Of a stretch of DNA of 64,000 bases, positions 11,147 through 21,170 are shown piece by piece. Both the position numbers and the translations under genes were made by a program. Origin of the DNA: Pegoplata infirma (taxonomy: Eukaryota > Arthropoda > Insecta > Diptera > Anthomyiidae); the NCBI GenBank assembly GCA_963921195.1, contig OY992537.1, positions 58,738,313 to 58,802,312 on the forward strand, read 5' to 3'. Within the stretch, counting starts at the first letter, position 1. Every line of letters starts with the position of its first letter. Under the pieces are notes generated by a model that had not been told where the DNA came from, searched no databases, and saw only the letters and a list, made by a program, of their open reading frames with translations.

Positions 11147-11912
11147 CACTCAAAATAAATTCTCTGTCCAATCAGCAGAAAAATCTGCTGAAAATACACC
11201 CATTTTGAGCCATATGAGAAATCTGCTGATTTTAGCAGACACGGTTTGCTAAATATCTGTAATAAGAGGTGAATAAATATAACAAGGAAAAAAAAAAAAA
11301 AACATACGGCGCCAGCCAGCATCGAACTCGCCACCTTCCGATTTGAGAGTACACTTCTTAACCACTACGCTACGGAAGCTTATACTTTTATCTGGCGTTT
11401 TAGTTATTAAACATGTGTGACATTTTACTATGTTTATACTGATTTTGTTTGCTGAATTTCATTATTTTGTTAAGAAATTTTTTTATATAAAAAAAAAAGC
11501 AGAACAGATTGTCAGCAGATTGCTCTGCTGAAATCAGCAGATTGATCTGCTGAAATCAGCAGAAATATCTGCTGATTTTAGCAGAAAAATCTGCTGATTT
11601 TAGCAGACAAAATCTGCTGATTTCAGCAGAATAATCTGCTGATTTCAGCAGAACAATCTGCTGATTTCAGCAGAGCAATCTGCTGACAATCTGTTCTGTT
11701 TTTTTTTATATATAAAAAAAGTTCTTGAAAAAATAATGAAATTCAGCAAACAAAATCAGTATAAACATAGTAAAATGTCTGTTATTTTCTTAAACTGAAT
11801 GACAGAGATTTTACTAAAAATATCCTTCTCAGCAGAACAATCTGCTAAAAGATTGCTAATTCAAATTGAAAGTCGTTTTACAGATTTTTTGACAGAGTTT
11901 TTCTTTTGAGTG
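11147..11912. mobile_element. CACTCAAAA MITE, copy 1 (with tRNA-like module)
   Basis: The left end CACTCAAAATAAATTCTCTG and right end CAGAGTTTTTCTTTTGAGTG are inverted repeats. TA flanks both sides (11145-11146 and 11913-11914). The centre (11510-11690) is a ladder of TCTGCTGA/TCAGCAGA motifs about 20 bp apart, able to form many small hairpins. A tRNA-like unit lies at 11290-11380. Nearly identical to copy 2, only 120 bp away. Confidence 0.8.
11284..11380 (-). ncRNA. tRNA-like pol III module in MITE copy 1
   Basis: Read on the minus strand: TAGCGTAGTGG (a perfect tRNA A-box, TRGCNNAGYGG), then GAGTTCGATGC (B-box core GWTCRANNC) about 40 nt later, then GGCGCCGTATG, then a run of more than ten T's, a pol III terminator. 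The T-arm can form with one mismatch. The acceptor and D stems do not pair, so it is not a working tRNA; it looks like a SINE head or tRNA relic captured by the MITE. Confidence 0.55.
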
Positions 11913-12034
11913 TAGTATAGGGTGTTTATATATTGCCATATATTTTCCCCCAAGACCAAATTAATAAAAAAAAATAAGTCAGAAAAAAACAAGTAGAAAA
12001 GTTGAATTCGACTTGGCCGAATCTATGAATACTA

Positions 12035-12825
12035 CACTCAAAATAAATTCTCTGTCCAATCAGCAGAAAAATCTGCTGAAAATACACCCATTTTGAGCCA
12101 TATGAGAAATCTGCTGATTTTAGCAGACACGGTTTGCTAAATATCTGTCATAAGAGGTGAATAAATATAACAATAAAAAAAAAAAAAAAACATACGGCGC
12201 CAGCCAGCATCGAACTCGCCACCTTCCGATTTGAAAGCACACTTCTTAACCACTACGCTACGGAAGTTTATACTTTTATCTGGCGTTTTAGTTATTAAAC
12301 ATGTGTGACATTTTACTATGTTTATACTGATTTTGTTTGCTGAATTTCATTATTTTGTTAAGAAATTTTTTTATATAAAAAAAAAAAAAGCAGAACAGAT
12401 TGTCAGCAGATTGCTCTGCTGAAATCAGCAGATTGATCTGCTGAAATCAGCAGAAATATCTGCTGATTTTAGCAGAAAAATCTGCTGATTTTAGCAGAAA
12501 AAATCTGCTGATTTCAGCAGAATAATCTGCTGATTTCAGCAGAACAATCTGCTGATTTCAGCAGAACAATCTGCTGATTTCAGCAGAGCAATCTGCTGAC
12601 AATCTGTTCTGCTTTTTTTTTTATATAAAAAAATTTCTTGAAAAAATAATGAAATTCAGCAAACAAAATCAGTATAAACATAGTAAAATGTCTGTTATTT
12701 TCTTAAACTAAATGACAGAGATTTTACTAAAAATATCCTTCTCAGCAGAACAATCTGCTAAAAGATTGCTAATTCAAATTGAAAGTTGTTTTACAGATTT
12801 TTTGACAGAGTTTTTCTTTTGAGTG
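12035..12825. mobile_element. CACTCAAAA MITE, copy 2 (with tRNA-like module)
   Basis: Same ends as copy 1, flanked by TA at 12033-12034 and 12826-12827. Sequence is nearly identical to 11147-11912, apart from one extra unit in the central TCTGCTGA ladder and a few substitutions. Removing it joins a GAATAC flank to the AGGGTTATAAC element that follows. Confidence 0.8.
12176..12268 (-). ncRNA. tRNA-like pol III module in MITE copy 2
   Basis: The A-box TAGCGTAGTGG, B-box GAGTTCGATGC, GGCGCC tail and a long T run on the minus strand are all as in copy 1. Two central changes (GTGCTTTCAAATCGG here, GTACTCTCAAATCGG there) spare both promoter boxes. Confidence 0.55.
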
Positions 12826-12900
12826 TAGGGTTATAACTTTTTGAATTTTTTGCAAATATCAAAAAGTAAATCCCATAGTCGTATAGCCCCTATGACACTA

Positions 12901-13462
12901 CACTCAAAAAAATAAAACTGTAAAGTTAACAAACTTTTTTTTGTTAACTCGAGTTTACTGGCTTTTTAGCAAATTTTTAGTTAAAATCAGCGTTTTAACT
13001 ACTTTTTTTAGTTAAGTTCGATTTACGAAAATACTAGTTTTGTACAAATTGAGAATTAATTTTTTTTTGTTGACTTTAAAACTGAGTTTACGAATTTTTA
13101 CTAATTAATTTGCTGATTTTTTGTAACATTTTTGTCAAGTCGAAAATTTTAAACATTTCTTGTGTAGCCTCCTATGCAAATCTCATTAGTCCTACTTAAG
13201 CTGAACTTAACGCTGTAAAAAATATTTTTTTTTTTTTATTTAAAAAAAAAGGTTAGCTGAATTCACCTAATAAAAAATGTTACGAAATTTTCAGCTGAAT
13301 TTTTAGTTAAAATTACTGTTTTTTTGCTACAATCATTCTACGAAAAGTTAACTAAATATTTTTTGTTAAATTAACTAGAAATTTAGTAGGTTCAAAATCA
13401 GGTGTTTTTTTAGTTAAATTTAACAAAATTTTTTGCCAACTTTACAGTTTTTTTTTTGAGTG
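12901..13462. mobile_element. CACTCAAAA MITE, copy 3
   Basis: Ends CACTCAAAAAAATAAAACTG and its inverse (CAGTTTTTTTTTTGAGTG) are flanked by TA at 12899-12900 and 13463-13464. The arms share CTGTAAAGTT. The interior contains TTAACTAA/TTAGTTAA motifs rather than TCTGCTGA, so it is a different subfamily. Confidence 0.75.
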
Positions 13463-13567
13463 TACATTTTTTTTGTATTGATGAAATTTATGTAAATGGG
13501 GCAAATATATCACTAAAGGAAATCTGAACAAGTGTGAAGAATCTGAACAAGTGTGAAAAGAATACTA

Positions 13568-14208
13568 CACTCAAAATAAGTACTCTGTTAAATAGTTTTT
13601 AAAATGACTGTAATCTCAATTCGACAAAGTTATCTGCTGAAATACAGATTTTAAGAAAATACTTTGTATTTTCTTGTGAGCGAAAAACTAAATTTTATCT
13701 GTAATTTAACGTTGTACTTTGTAATCTTTAGTTTACAGATTTTGTTGTTCAAATGTAGATTTAGAAAAATACTTTGTGTTTTTCTCGTAACCAAAATACT
13801 TAATTTCATCTGTAATTTTACTTATTGCTCTGCAATACAGTTTTCAAATAAAAATCTTTTCAAAAAACGTCCAAACCCCTCTGTACAAAGCGTCTTAAAT
13901 TACAATTAAGTCTGGCAAATTTTACGATGATGTCGTTTAAAATTGGAGGTAGTCGTAAAAAACTCATAATTTTCAAAAAAAATAACAAAAAGTAACTTTA
14001 AATTTTAGTTCGGAAGCATTAAAGCGGGTAAATTTACACTATGCACATTTTACAGATAATTTCGTAAATTTACAGTTTTTTTATCGAAATCATTTTACAG
14101 AGTTTTCTTCGTAAAATAACAAAAAATCTTGCTGGTTGGAAATCTGTGGTATTTTCTGCTGGCTCAGCAGAAAATCTCTGTAATTTAACAGAGTGATTAT
14201 TTTGAGTG
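13568..14208. mobile_element. CACTCAAAA MITE, copy 4
   Basis: CACTCAAAATAAGTACTCTG on the left; CAGAGTGATTATTTTGAGTG on the right; TA flanks at 13566-13567 and 14209-14210. The interior is rich in CTGTAA/TTACAG palindromic motifs. Confidence 0.75.
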
Positions 14209-14259
14209 TAATTAAAAATAGTAAACGTCAAATTTTATTTCGTATTATCGATAAGCTTG

Positions 14260-15026
14260 CACTCAAAATAATAACTCTGTTAAATTACAGAAAAACTCTG
14301 CTAATTTAACAGAGTACACCATACTTTTCCAGCTAACAACATTTCTTGGTAATTTTACTAAACAACTCTGTAAAATGATTTTGACAAAAAAAAACTGTTA
14401 ATTTACAGAGTTTATAGTAAAATATTGGTTAAATATGAAAGCTTTTTGACAGAGAAAATTCTGTAATTTTACTTTAAAACTCTGTAAAATGATTTGGACA
14501 AAAAAACTGTTAATTTACAGAGTTTCTAGTAAAATATGTAAACTATGTAAATTTACATATATCTGTAAAATGAATTTGATAAAAAAAAAAAATACAGAAA
14601 AAACTCTGTAAATTTACAGATTTTAGTTGAATGCATGTAACTTTGTAAAATTTTTATAAGATTTCTGAAAAGATTTTTTTTAAAACTTTTTTTTGCTACT
14701 TTTTCTCACAAAAAAAAAAAATATACAGATAAAATTTTGATGTTTGGTAACAAAATCTACTCAAAACAGAAAACTTTTTTGGTTATAAAAAATACGAAGA
14801 ATTTTGCTTAAATCTGTATTTTAGCATAAAACTCTGTTAATTATCTGTAAAATTTAGATTACACAGTAAAAAGTAATATAACAGAGGAAACTTTGTTTTT
14901 TTGTCACAACAAAATACAAAGTATTTTCTTTAAATCTGTATATTGACAGAAAACTCTATCAAATATCTGTTGAATTGGGATTACAGTCATTTTACAAAGT
15001 ATTTTACAGAGTTATTATTTTGAGTG
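14260..15026. mobile_element. CACTCAAAA MITE, copy 5 (TG-flanked)
   Basis: CACTCAAAATAATAACTCTG on the left; ACAGAGTTATTATTTTGAGTG (last 20 bases) on the right. The interior is a ladder of CTCTGTAAATTTACAGAG motifs. The flanking dinucleotide is TG on both sides instead of TA. Confidence 0.7.
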
Positions 15027-15339
15027 TGGTTATCAAATGACTGAATGTCAAAAAAAAAATAAAAATTTTACATATTTTTTTTGATATTTATGCATTAATG
15101 ATATTAAGTGTTGCCACCTTTTTTGTTTTTCATTAAATGAAGCGATTTTTTGATTTTTTTTTGCGGTTTTTTGAATTTATTCAGCGGGTATTTATCAAAA
15201 AGAAAGTAATCACCACTTTTTGTTTGTTTATTTTATGTTTCTTTTTCATTTCTTCTTCTGCTGTTTCGTTCTTTCAATTAATAAAAAATAAAATACAAAA
15301 AAATCTAGTGTCATAGGAGCTTATAGGCCATGAAAAAAT

Positions 15340-15945
15340 ATTAAAAAATGATGTCTTACTTTTTCGCGATCGTTAAAAAAGTTCACGCACCAAACGCGAT
15401 GAAGTTTTGAATATTAGTTTTTCTTTTAAGTATAAACAAATTAAATTTAATTGCAAAATATTTAGGATTTTCTTGTAATTTCATTAATAAAAAAAACAAA
15501 ATCTTATCAATTGAATGGAGGGCGCAAAAAAATCGCGATGTTATGACGCTATTTCGCGAATTTTTTAAATTAGCCAAATTTTAGTGTCAAGTGATAGGTG
15601 CTATGAGGCAGTAATTCTTTTTAGCAACTAAAGATTAAAATCGCGGAATTTTGGTGCTTTTTCGCGGATGATATAAATAAGTTAAATGTTGGTTCTTTCT
15701 CATATGTAATCATGAGTTTGTGATAATTTTCAAATAATTAAGATATGACGTCATAATGTAAAATTTTTAAAATAAAAATATAAAAAAAATCATTCTTGGG
15801 GGAGTTTTAGAAATTGCATTCAGTGCGTGAACTTTTTTCACCGAAATGACCGAAAAAATAGATTTTTGTTATCTGTACAACATTGCCCATTGTGTGGTGG
15901 GATGGACTTTTTTTGTACAAAAAAAGTTATAACCCTAATGAATAC
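15340..15945. repeat. Repeat R1, copy A
   Basis: Shares CTTTTTCGCGATCGTTAAAA, GGAGGGCGC, CGCGGATG and TGCCCATTGTGTGGTGGG (diverged slightly) with 59425-60462. This copy lacks the 456-bp MITE present in the other, and so supplies the empty site for it. Non-coding. Confidence 0.7.
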
Positions 15946-15959
15946 CCTCCATAATGCCC

Positions 15960-17187
15960 TTTTTAGGTTATATTAAATTTTCTAACGTGAAAAATTACAT
16001 TTTTGATTACAAATATTTTATTTTGTGTAAAAAAAAAACTTTTACTTTAAGTAATTTTCGAAAAAAAACTTATTTACTAATTATCTTTTTTTGAATGTAA
16101 ACTTTTTTTTAATGTATTTTTTTTAGTGTTAAAATATTTTTGAGCGACAAAAATACGTTGTAAAATTTTTTTGTGACTTACCAATGTTTTTAAAACATGT
16201 TTAACGGGTTTCCAACTCATGAATTTAAGGTTAAACTAATCTGAAATTCACGGTTTTGCTAATAACTTTTGAATAGTGCCCCCCATTTCCCGGTTCTCGG
16301 TATTCCCGGGAATACCGGTATTCCCGGTTCTGGAACCGGTTTCCCGGTTCTAGATATATTCCCGGAAATACCGGTATTCCCGGTTCTGATCCTGGTACCG
16401 GTTCTCAAAAACCCGAAAAATACTATACCATAAAATATTTAAATTACACTATTTAATCAGTATTTCAGTAATATTTAGATGTGTTTGTACATGATTTAAA
16501 AATTATGTAACGATTTTTTTCTTAAATTAAAAAAATACAATGGAAATGGTATTTTTCACATGTTTTGTATTTTTTTTTTTTCGTAAAAGCAAAGAAAAAA
16601 TTTTAATTATACTAAATTTTACAAAATATACATACCGGTAGAACCGGGAATACCGTCAGAACCGGAACCGGGAATACCGGGAATGAATTAAGAACCGGGA
16701 AACCGGTACCATTTCCCGGTAATACCGAGAACCGGGAATACCGGTATTCCCGGTTCTACGGTACTGACCGTAGGCACTACTTTTGAACCACTAGACCGAT
16801 GTGGCTGAAATTCAATACGAACCAGGCCAGGGGAACGACAAATATATATGCCAAGCTTTAGCATCCTCAGAATTGCTTTCGAAAGTTATCGTGTTTTTTA
16901 TCTCGTAAATTCACGAAAAACTCTTTGCGTAATTCAGTTGCTCATAACTTTTGAACCCCTTGACCGATTTCGCTGGATTGCAATACCAATCTGACCAGGT
17001 AAATGCACACCATATGTGCCAAACTTCAGGAGTGTTTTCAACAGACAGACAGACGGACGGACATCAGATCGTCTTAAAATTTATCGAGGATCATGAATAT
17101 AAGTATATATTTTATCGGGTCCTTGACCACCTTCCAGGTGTTACAAACAGAATGACAAACTCTGTATCACTAGAGTGGAGGGTATAA
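15960..17187 (-). mobile_element. DINE-1-like Helitron, reverse orientation
   Basis: On the minus strand it starts TTTTATACCCTCCACTCTAG (17187), followed by GTTTGTAACACC and the ATGTCCGTCCGTCTGTCTG core (17070-17040). The body (repeated AACTTTTGAACC-x-GACCGAT units) matches 43831-44380 in the opposite orientation. A hAT MITE sits inside at 16274-16779. Non-autonomous. Confidence 0.65.
16274..16779. mobile_element. CCGG-rich palindromic hAT MITE, 8-bp TSD (CTTTTGAA)
   Basis: CTTTTGAA occurs at 16266-16273 and 16780-16787. Termini are TAGTGCC and GGCACTA. Both ends consist of many copies of CCGGTATTCCCGGTTCT-type palindromic units (16280-16400 and 16625-16760), a striking GC-rich contrast to the AT-rich surroundings. 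Non-coding. Confidence 0.75.
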
Positions 17188-17369
17188 AATAGAAAACAAC
17201 AAAAAAAAGAAGAAAGAAATTAATTTTCTACAAAATTTTCCAAAGGAAAAAAATTTTGAAATCCGAAAATTTTTTATAGAAAAAAATCTGAAAAAAAAAA
17301 TATTTTTAAAGAATAAATCTAAAAATTTTTATAGGGAAAATCTGAATCGAAAAATTTGTTGTGAAAAAA

Positions 17370-18345
17370 TGTCTGTCAGTCTAGAAGTTCCTATTATGAA
17401 GAGAAATTTTATTTGGGAAAAATTGTTGTTAACGTGACAATTTCGTTTAGAGTCTGAGACATTTTTATATTGAAACTTTTTCTATATGAAAAATGGATCA
17501 GAATCTAACACTTTTTTTTAAAGCAACTACGTATTTTTCTTTAAAAAAATGTCTTAGAATTTTAGACTTTTTCTATAGGGAAAATGTCTTAACAATCTGC
17601 GACTTTTGCTTTGGGAAAAATTGGGACTTTTTCTATAGGAAAAATGCAGGAAAAAAGTCTCAGTATCTAAGACATTTTCTATGGACAAAATGTCTCAGAA
17701 TCTGTGACTTTTCCCATAGGGAAAATGCAGGGAAAATGTCTCAGAATCTCAGACGTTTTCTATAGAAAAAATGTCTCAGAATCTGAGACTTTTTCTATAG
17801 AAAATATGGTTCAGTATCTGAGCCTTTTTTTATAGGAAAAATTTCTCAGAATCTGAAACTTTTTTTATATTAAAAATGTCTCAGAATCTGAGACTTTTTC
17901 TATAGCAAAATTGTCTCAGAATCTGATACTTTTTCTATAGCAAAAATATCTCAGAATCTGAGACTTTTTCAATATGAAAAATGTCTCAGAATCTGAGACT
18001 TTCAATAGGAAAAATGTCTCAGAATCTGAGACTTTTCTATAGGAAAATATCACTTTTTGTCTCAGAATCTTACTTTTTCTATATGAAAAATGTGTCAGAA
18101 TCTGAGAAATTTTAAAATGAAAAATATTTTATAATCTAAGACTTTTCTATATCAAAAATGTATCAGAATATGAGACTTTTTCTATAGAAAAAATGTCTCA
18201 AAATCTGACACTTTTCTATAAGAAAAATTTCTTAAAATCTGAGAATTTTTCTGTAAAAAAATGTCTAAGAATTTGAGACTTATTTACAGAAAAATGGTCG
18301 AAGAATCTGGGACATTTTCTATATGAAAAAGGCCTAAGAAGCTGA
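17370..18345. repeat. Minisatellite, about 33-bp palindromic monomer
   Basis: Roughly thirty diverged monomers follow the pattern GTCTCAGAATCTGAGAC plus TTTTTCTATAG plus AAAAAT. Each monomer carries the 17-bp dyad. Open frames running through the array are artefacts of its periodicity. The array is interrupted at 18359-18600 and resumes to about 18770. Confidence 0.85.
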
Positions 18346-18358
18346 CACTTTTCTACAG

Positions 18359-18600
18359 GGGGGTAATTGTGTAATTCGATTTGAAAGAAACTGTTCGAAT
18401 TCGGTAAAATATGATCCTTTGTAAAATGTAATTCGCGTTGAAAAAAATATTTTTTTGTTTATTTTTTTAATGAAAGGATAAACATTAATATGTCAAAAGA
18501 TTTTCGGTCAGATACAAATTATTTTAGGTACTTTAAATTGAAAACATAAATGTCGTTCAAATAGCTTCTCTTTTCGAATCGAAATACAAAATTACCCCCA
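18359..18600. mobile_element. Small MITE within the minisatellite
   Basis: Left end GGGGGTAATTGTGTAATTCG and right end CGAAATACAAAATTACCCCC are near-perfect inverted repeats bounding 242 bp. The satellite resumes directly on the right. No target duplication is obvious. Confidence 0.65.
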
Positions 18601-18770
18601 AGAAAGATGTCTCAGAATCTGAGATGTTCTCAGAATCTGAGAAATTTTCTATACGAAAAAGGTCTCAGAATCTGAGACTTTTTCTATTGAAAAAAGTTTT
18701 CAGAATCTAAAATGTTTTCTATACGAAAAAAAAATCTAAGAATCTAAGAAAAATATCTAAAAATGCTTTT
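18601..18770. repeat. Minisatellite, right segment
   Basis: Same monomers as 17370-18345 continue here and decay toward the LINE fragment that follows. Confidence 0.8.
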
Positions 18771-18774
18771 GAGT

Positions 18775-19375
18775 ATGAAAAAAAAAATGCGATCTCAATC
18801 TTTGCGGACGAAAATGGAGATGGGCACGTGTTCGGGAGTATACACTTTTATTGGATAGTCTCGCAGCTCTGAAGGCTTTAGAATGAAACAATGTGAAATC
18901 GGAAATCGTTAGGAATTGTATACAATCCGTGGGTCGTGGGGTAACGGTGAACGAAATATCAGAGCATAGTATGAAGGATATCACTGACAACGTGCAGTAG
19001 ATTGATAGCAGACGGGTAGCCTATTAGCGGGGGTACTGACAGGACCCTGTATAATCGGCTAAATACACGTGGGTATGGAAATTTCTGATGGGAACTATTG
19101 TAGAAGTTTTGGAGAAGTTGAGGAAGAGTCATTGAAGCACTTGTTATGTAAATGTCCGGGTTTTATGAGAAGCCGCCTTAAGCATTTGGGGCATTTTTCG
19201 ATGACCTGGATTGCTTTAACGGTATCTCATTGACGTCTCAAGTAGCATATCTTAGGGAATCGGGGTGGCTTAAGAAGTAGAGCTTTGTATCAGAGAGGAG
19301 TAGGGAAATAACCTCCGAGTGAATTCACAAAATGGCGGAGGCCCATCCAACATAGCCTAACCTAACCTTGCTCAT
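18775..19375 (+). pseudogene. LINE ORF2 C-terminus and 3' end
   Basis: The plus strand encodes the tail of a non-LTR retrotransposon protein in broken frames: NYCRSFGEVEEESLKHLLC, then KCPGFMRSRLKHLG (19110-19195), then after a frameshift FFDDLDCFNGISLTSQVAYL and RESGWLKK before a stop (19195-19280). The cysteine-rich block resembles the C-terminal zinc-binding region of RNase H-bearing LINEs, as at 4860-4930. The 3' end closes with CCTAACCTAACC (19364-19375), a tail seen in fly LINEs. The RT and most of the RNase H are absent or unrecognisable. This is a 5'-truncated, dead copy in the sense direction of the inferred host gene. Confidence 0.65.
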
Positions 19376-19415
19376 TCATTTTACAGATTTTTTGAGAGTT
19401 TTTCTTTTGAGTGTA
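19376..19415. mobile_element. Terminal scrap of a CACTCAAAA MITE
   Basis: TTTTACAGATTTTTTGAGAG and TTTTTCTTTTGAGTGTAG match the right end of copies 1 and 2 (11880-11914). The rest of that copy is missing. Confidence 0.55.
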
Positions 19416-20424
19416 GTTTAAGCGTATATAAAACTTGGAGCAGTTGCAATTTAATTTTTAGAGCAGTACCACTAAAGTTGTCCTAAATTTAAAATGTTTC
19501 TGTTCTTAATATGTAAATCTTAATGAAACCAAACCAAGACAATTTGAAAGTAGTTATGTGTAGTAATAAAATCCCCCGATCGGGGTTTTAAAAAGATATT
19601 CTGAATTACTAATATTAATTTGATAACTCGCGCGAAATTCAACAACTTTTTTAATTTATACTACAACTGACTTAATCATAATTCGTTGGAAATATTTTCT
19701 GTGTGTGATTTGGCTACAATTATCCGATTACTTAAGCCATATTGTGCAAATCTAATAAATATAAGTGTATAAAAAGTAATTTTATTTGATTGTAAATCAC
19801 TCATATACGATTTCATAAAAGCACAAAGTGAAATAGATACGTTTGGTAACTAACAATAAGTATTAACAACTATGATTTTATTATTTCATTCCGTCATTTT
19901 GAAGAAAACCACAAATTTGTTAAAAACTTGTTTATAAAATACGAAAACCATAATTACTTTCAACACACAGAGAGCAAAACTAAACGATCCGAAACCAAAT
20001 CAAATACGAAAAAATTATACAAAACAAAATTTGTTTATAGACATTTCAAGTAGAAAAGTGTTAAAACTATTGTACCATCATCATAAATCATAAACGGAAT
20101 ACGGAATACGATGGACTATGAATAAAATAAAAACAACAAAAAAAAAACATAAAAACATAATAGTTTAATAACATAATTGAGCATATTTCTACAACTAAAT
20201 CACATAATTAGGTGTTATTTTAAATTATAACTTGTTTTTAACTTTGAGATAAAGTTTACATTTTAAAGATGCAAATGTAACATTTTTTAAAAAAAGGGGA
20301 GTTTTTGATTTATTTTTAAATATGTAATTGTAAAAAATAAATGTTTATAAACAGATGTGTTAAACAAAATAGCATTAGTGATACAAGTTTTATGGTCGTG
20401 TCTGTTTGTAAATGTTATATTTTT
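19416..20424. other. AT-rich intron sequence, no feature
   Basis: Apparently low-copy sequence with no repeat ends or convincing frames; one short CCCCGATCGGGG palindrome at 19574. Confidence 0.5.
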
Positions 20425-20630
20425 AGTAGGTTTTTTTTCTAGCTCGAGGTCATTATTTCCTACTTATTTAAACATGATATTTTCATAGAATAATTTTCAA
20501 GAACATTTTTTTTTGTTTTAAATTTATTTATGTTCATTTTTGCAAGACTTATTTTTAGTCGAAATATGTTTAAGAATTTGTCAGATTCCATTGTCAAGAC
20601 TATTTAGCAAATATAAAAACTCTACACAAC
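20425..20630. mobile_element. Diverged MITE, inverted relative of 39071-39303
   Basis: Over about 190 bp (CTAGCTCGAGGTCATTATTT, GCAAGACTTATTTTTAGTCG, CAGATTCCATTGTCAAGA) it matches 39110-39300 in opposite orientation with many substitutions. The other copy has clear ATTTTGAGTATGTTTA ends; here they have decayed. Confidence 0.55.
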
Positions 20631-20732
20631 AGGTAGCATAGGGAATTTAAATGATAAATCGCTAATGTTCAAATAAAAATATTAATACATATTCAACTCT
20701 AGATTCATTAAGAATAAGATTATTTTTAAATG

Positions 20733-20968
20733 CCCGGGTAAAAATGAAATATATATGATCATATATGAAGATATATGGATCATATATGGATTTATATAAC
20801 CATATATTATCATATATGCCTCCATATATGTTCATATATGTTCTGATCCGAAAATTGGCCCGATATGAGGTCATCATGGAGGCATATATGATAATATATG
20901 GTTATATAAATCCATATATGATCCATATATCTTCATATATGATCATATATATTTCATTTTTACCCGGG
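20733..20968. repeat. 93-bp perfect inverted repeat (hairpin)
   Basis: Positions 20733-20825 and 20876-20968 are exact reverse complements over 93 bases with a 50-nt loop. The arms start CCCGGGTAAAAATGAAATAT and end in GCCTCCAT; most of the arm is ATATATG/CATATAT-type sequence. TG flanks both outer ends. The perfect arms imply a recent insertion or ongoing correction. The ends resemble the MITEs at 29798-30151 and 50384-50619. Confidence 0.9.
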
Positions 20969-21170
20969 TGAAATTTAAATTTTGTCGCAAGCTCTATAAA
21001 AAATGTTGAGATTATTTTTTAAAAAAAATTTCTTGAACGTAGGAAAAACCCGCATTTTAAGAAATGTTTTGACAAATTTCAAATGGCGGTATCTCGTAAA
21101 CGGCTCTACCGTTTTCAGATTTTTTTTTTTTTTTGATTTTTCATCATTACAAATTATTTCTGCATTCCAA

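Larger units (their letters stand above)
12828..15945. mobile_element. AGGGTTATAAC-ended element carrying three MITE insertions
   Basis: AGGGTTATAACTTTTT at 12828 is matched by its inverse ending at 15945 (GTTATAACCCT). Inside, CCTATGACACTA (12889-12900) pairs with TAGTGTCATAGG (15306-15317), so the parts now separated by three MITEs (12901-15026) once formed a hairpin. The right part (15340-15945) is shared with 59412-60462. Confidence 0.5.

Noticed and set aside
11300..11380. Functional tRNA gene
   Set aside because: A- and B-boxes are good, but acceptor and D stems do not pair and no anticodon loop is convincing.
17493..17765. 90-codon frame in the minisatellite
   Set aside because: Its periodic sequence (repeated F-RENAGK-like units) follows the 33-bp monomer and stops where the monomer phase changes.
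17370..18345. CRISPR array
   Set aside because: Regular palindromic repeats at constant spacing, but spacers are not unique, there are no cas genes, and the genome is eukaryotic.
20662..20971. Tyr/Ile-rich open frames on both strands
   Set aside because: They are readings of the ATATATG hairpin arms, identical on each strand because of the palindrome.
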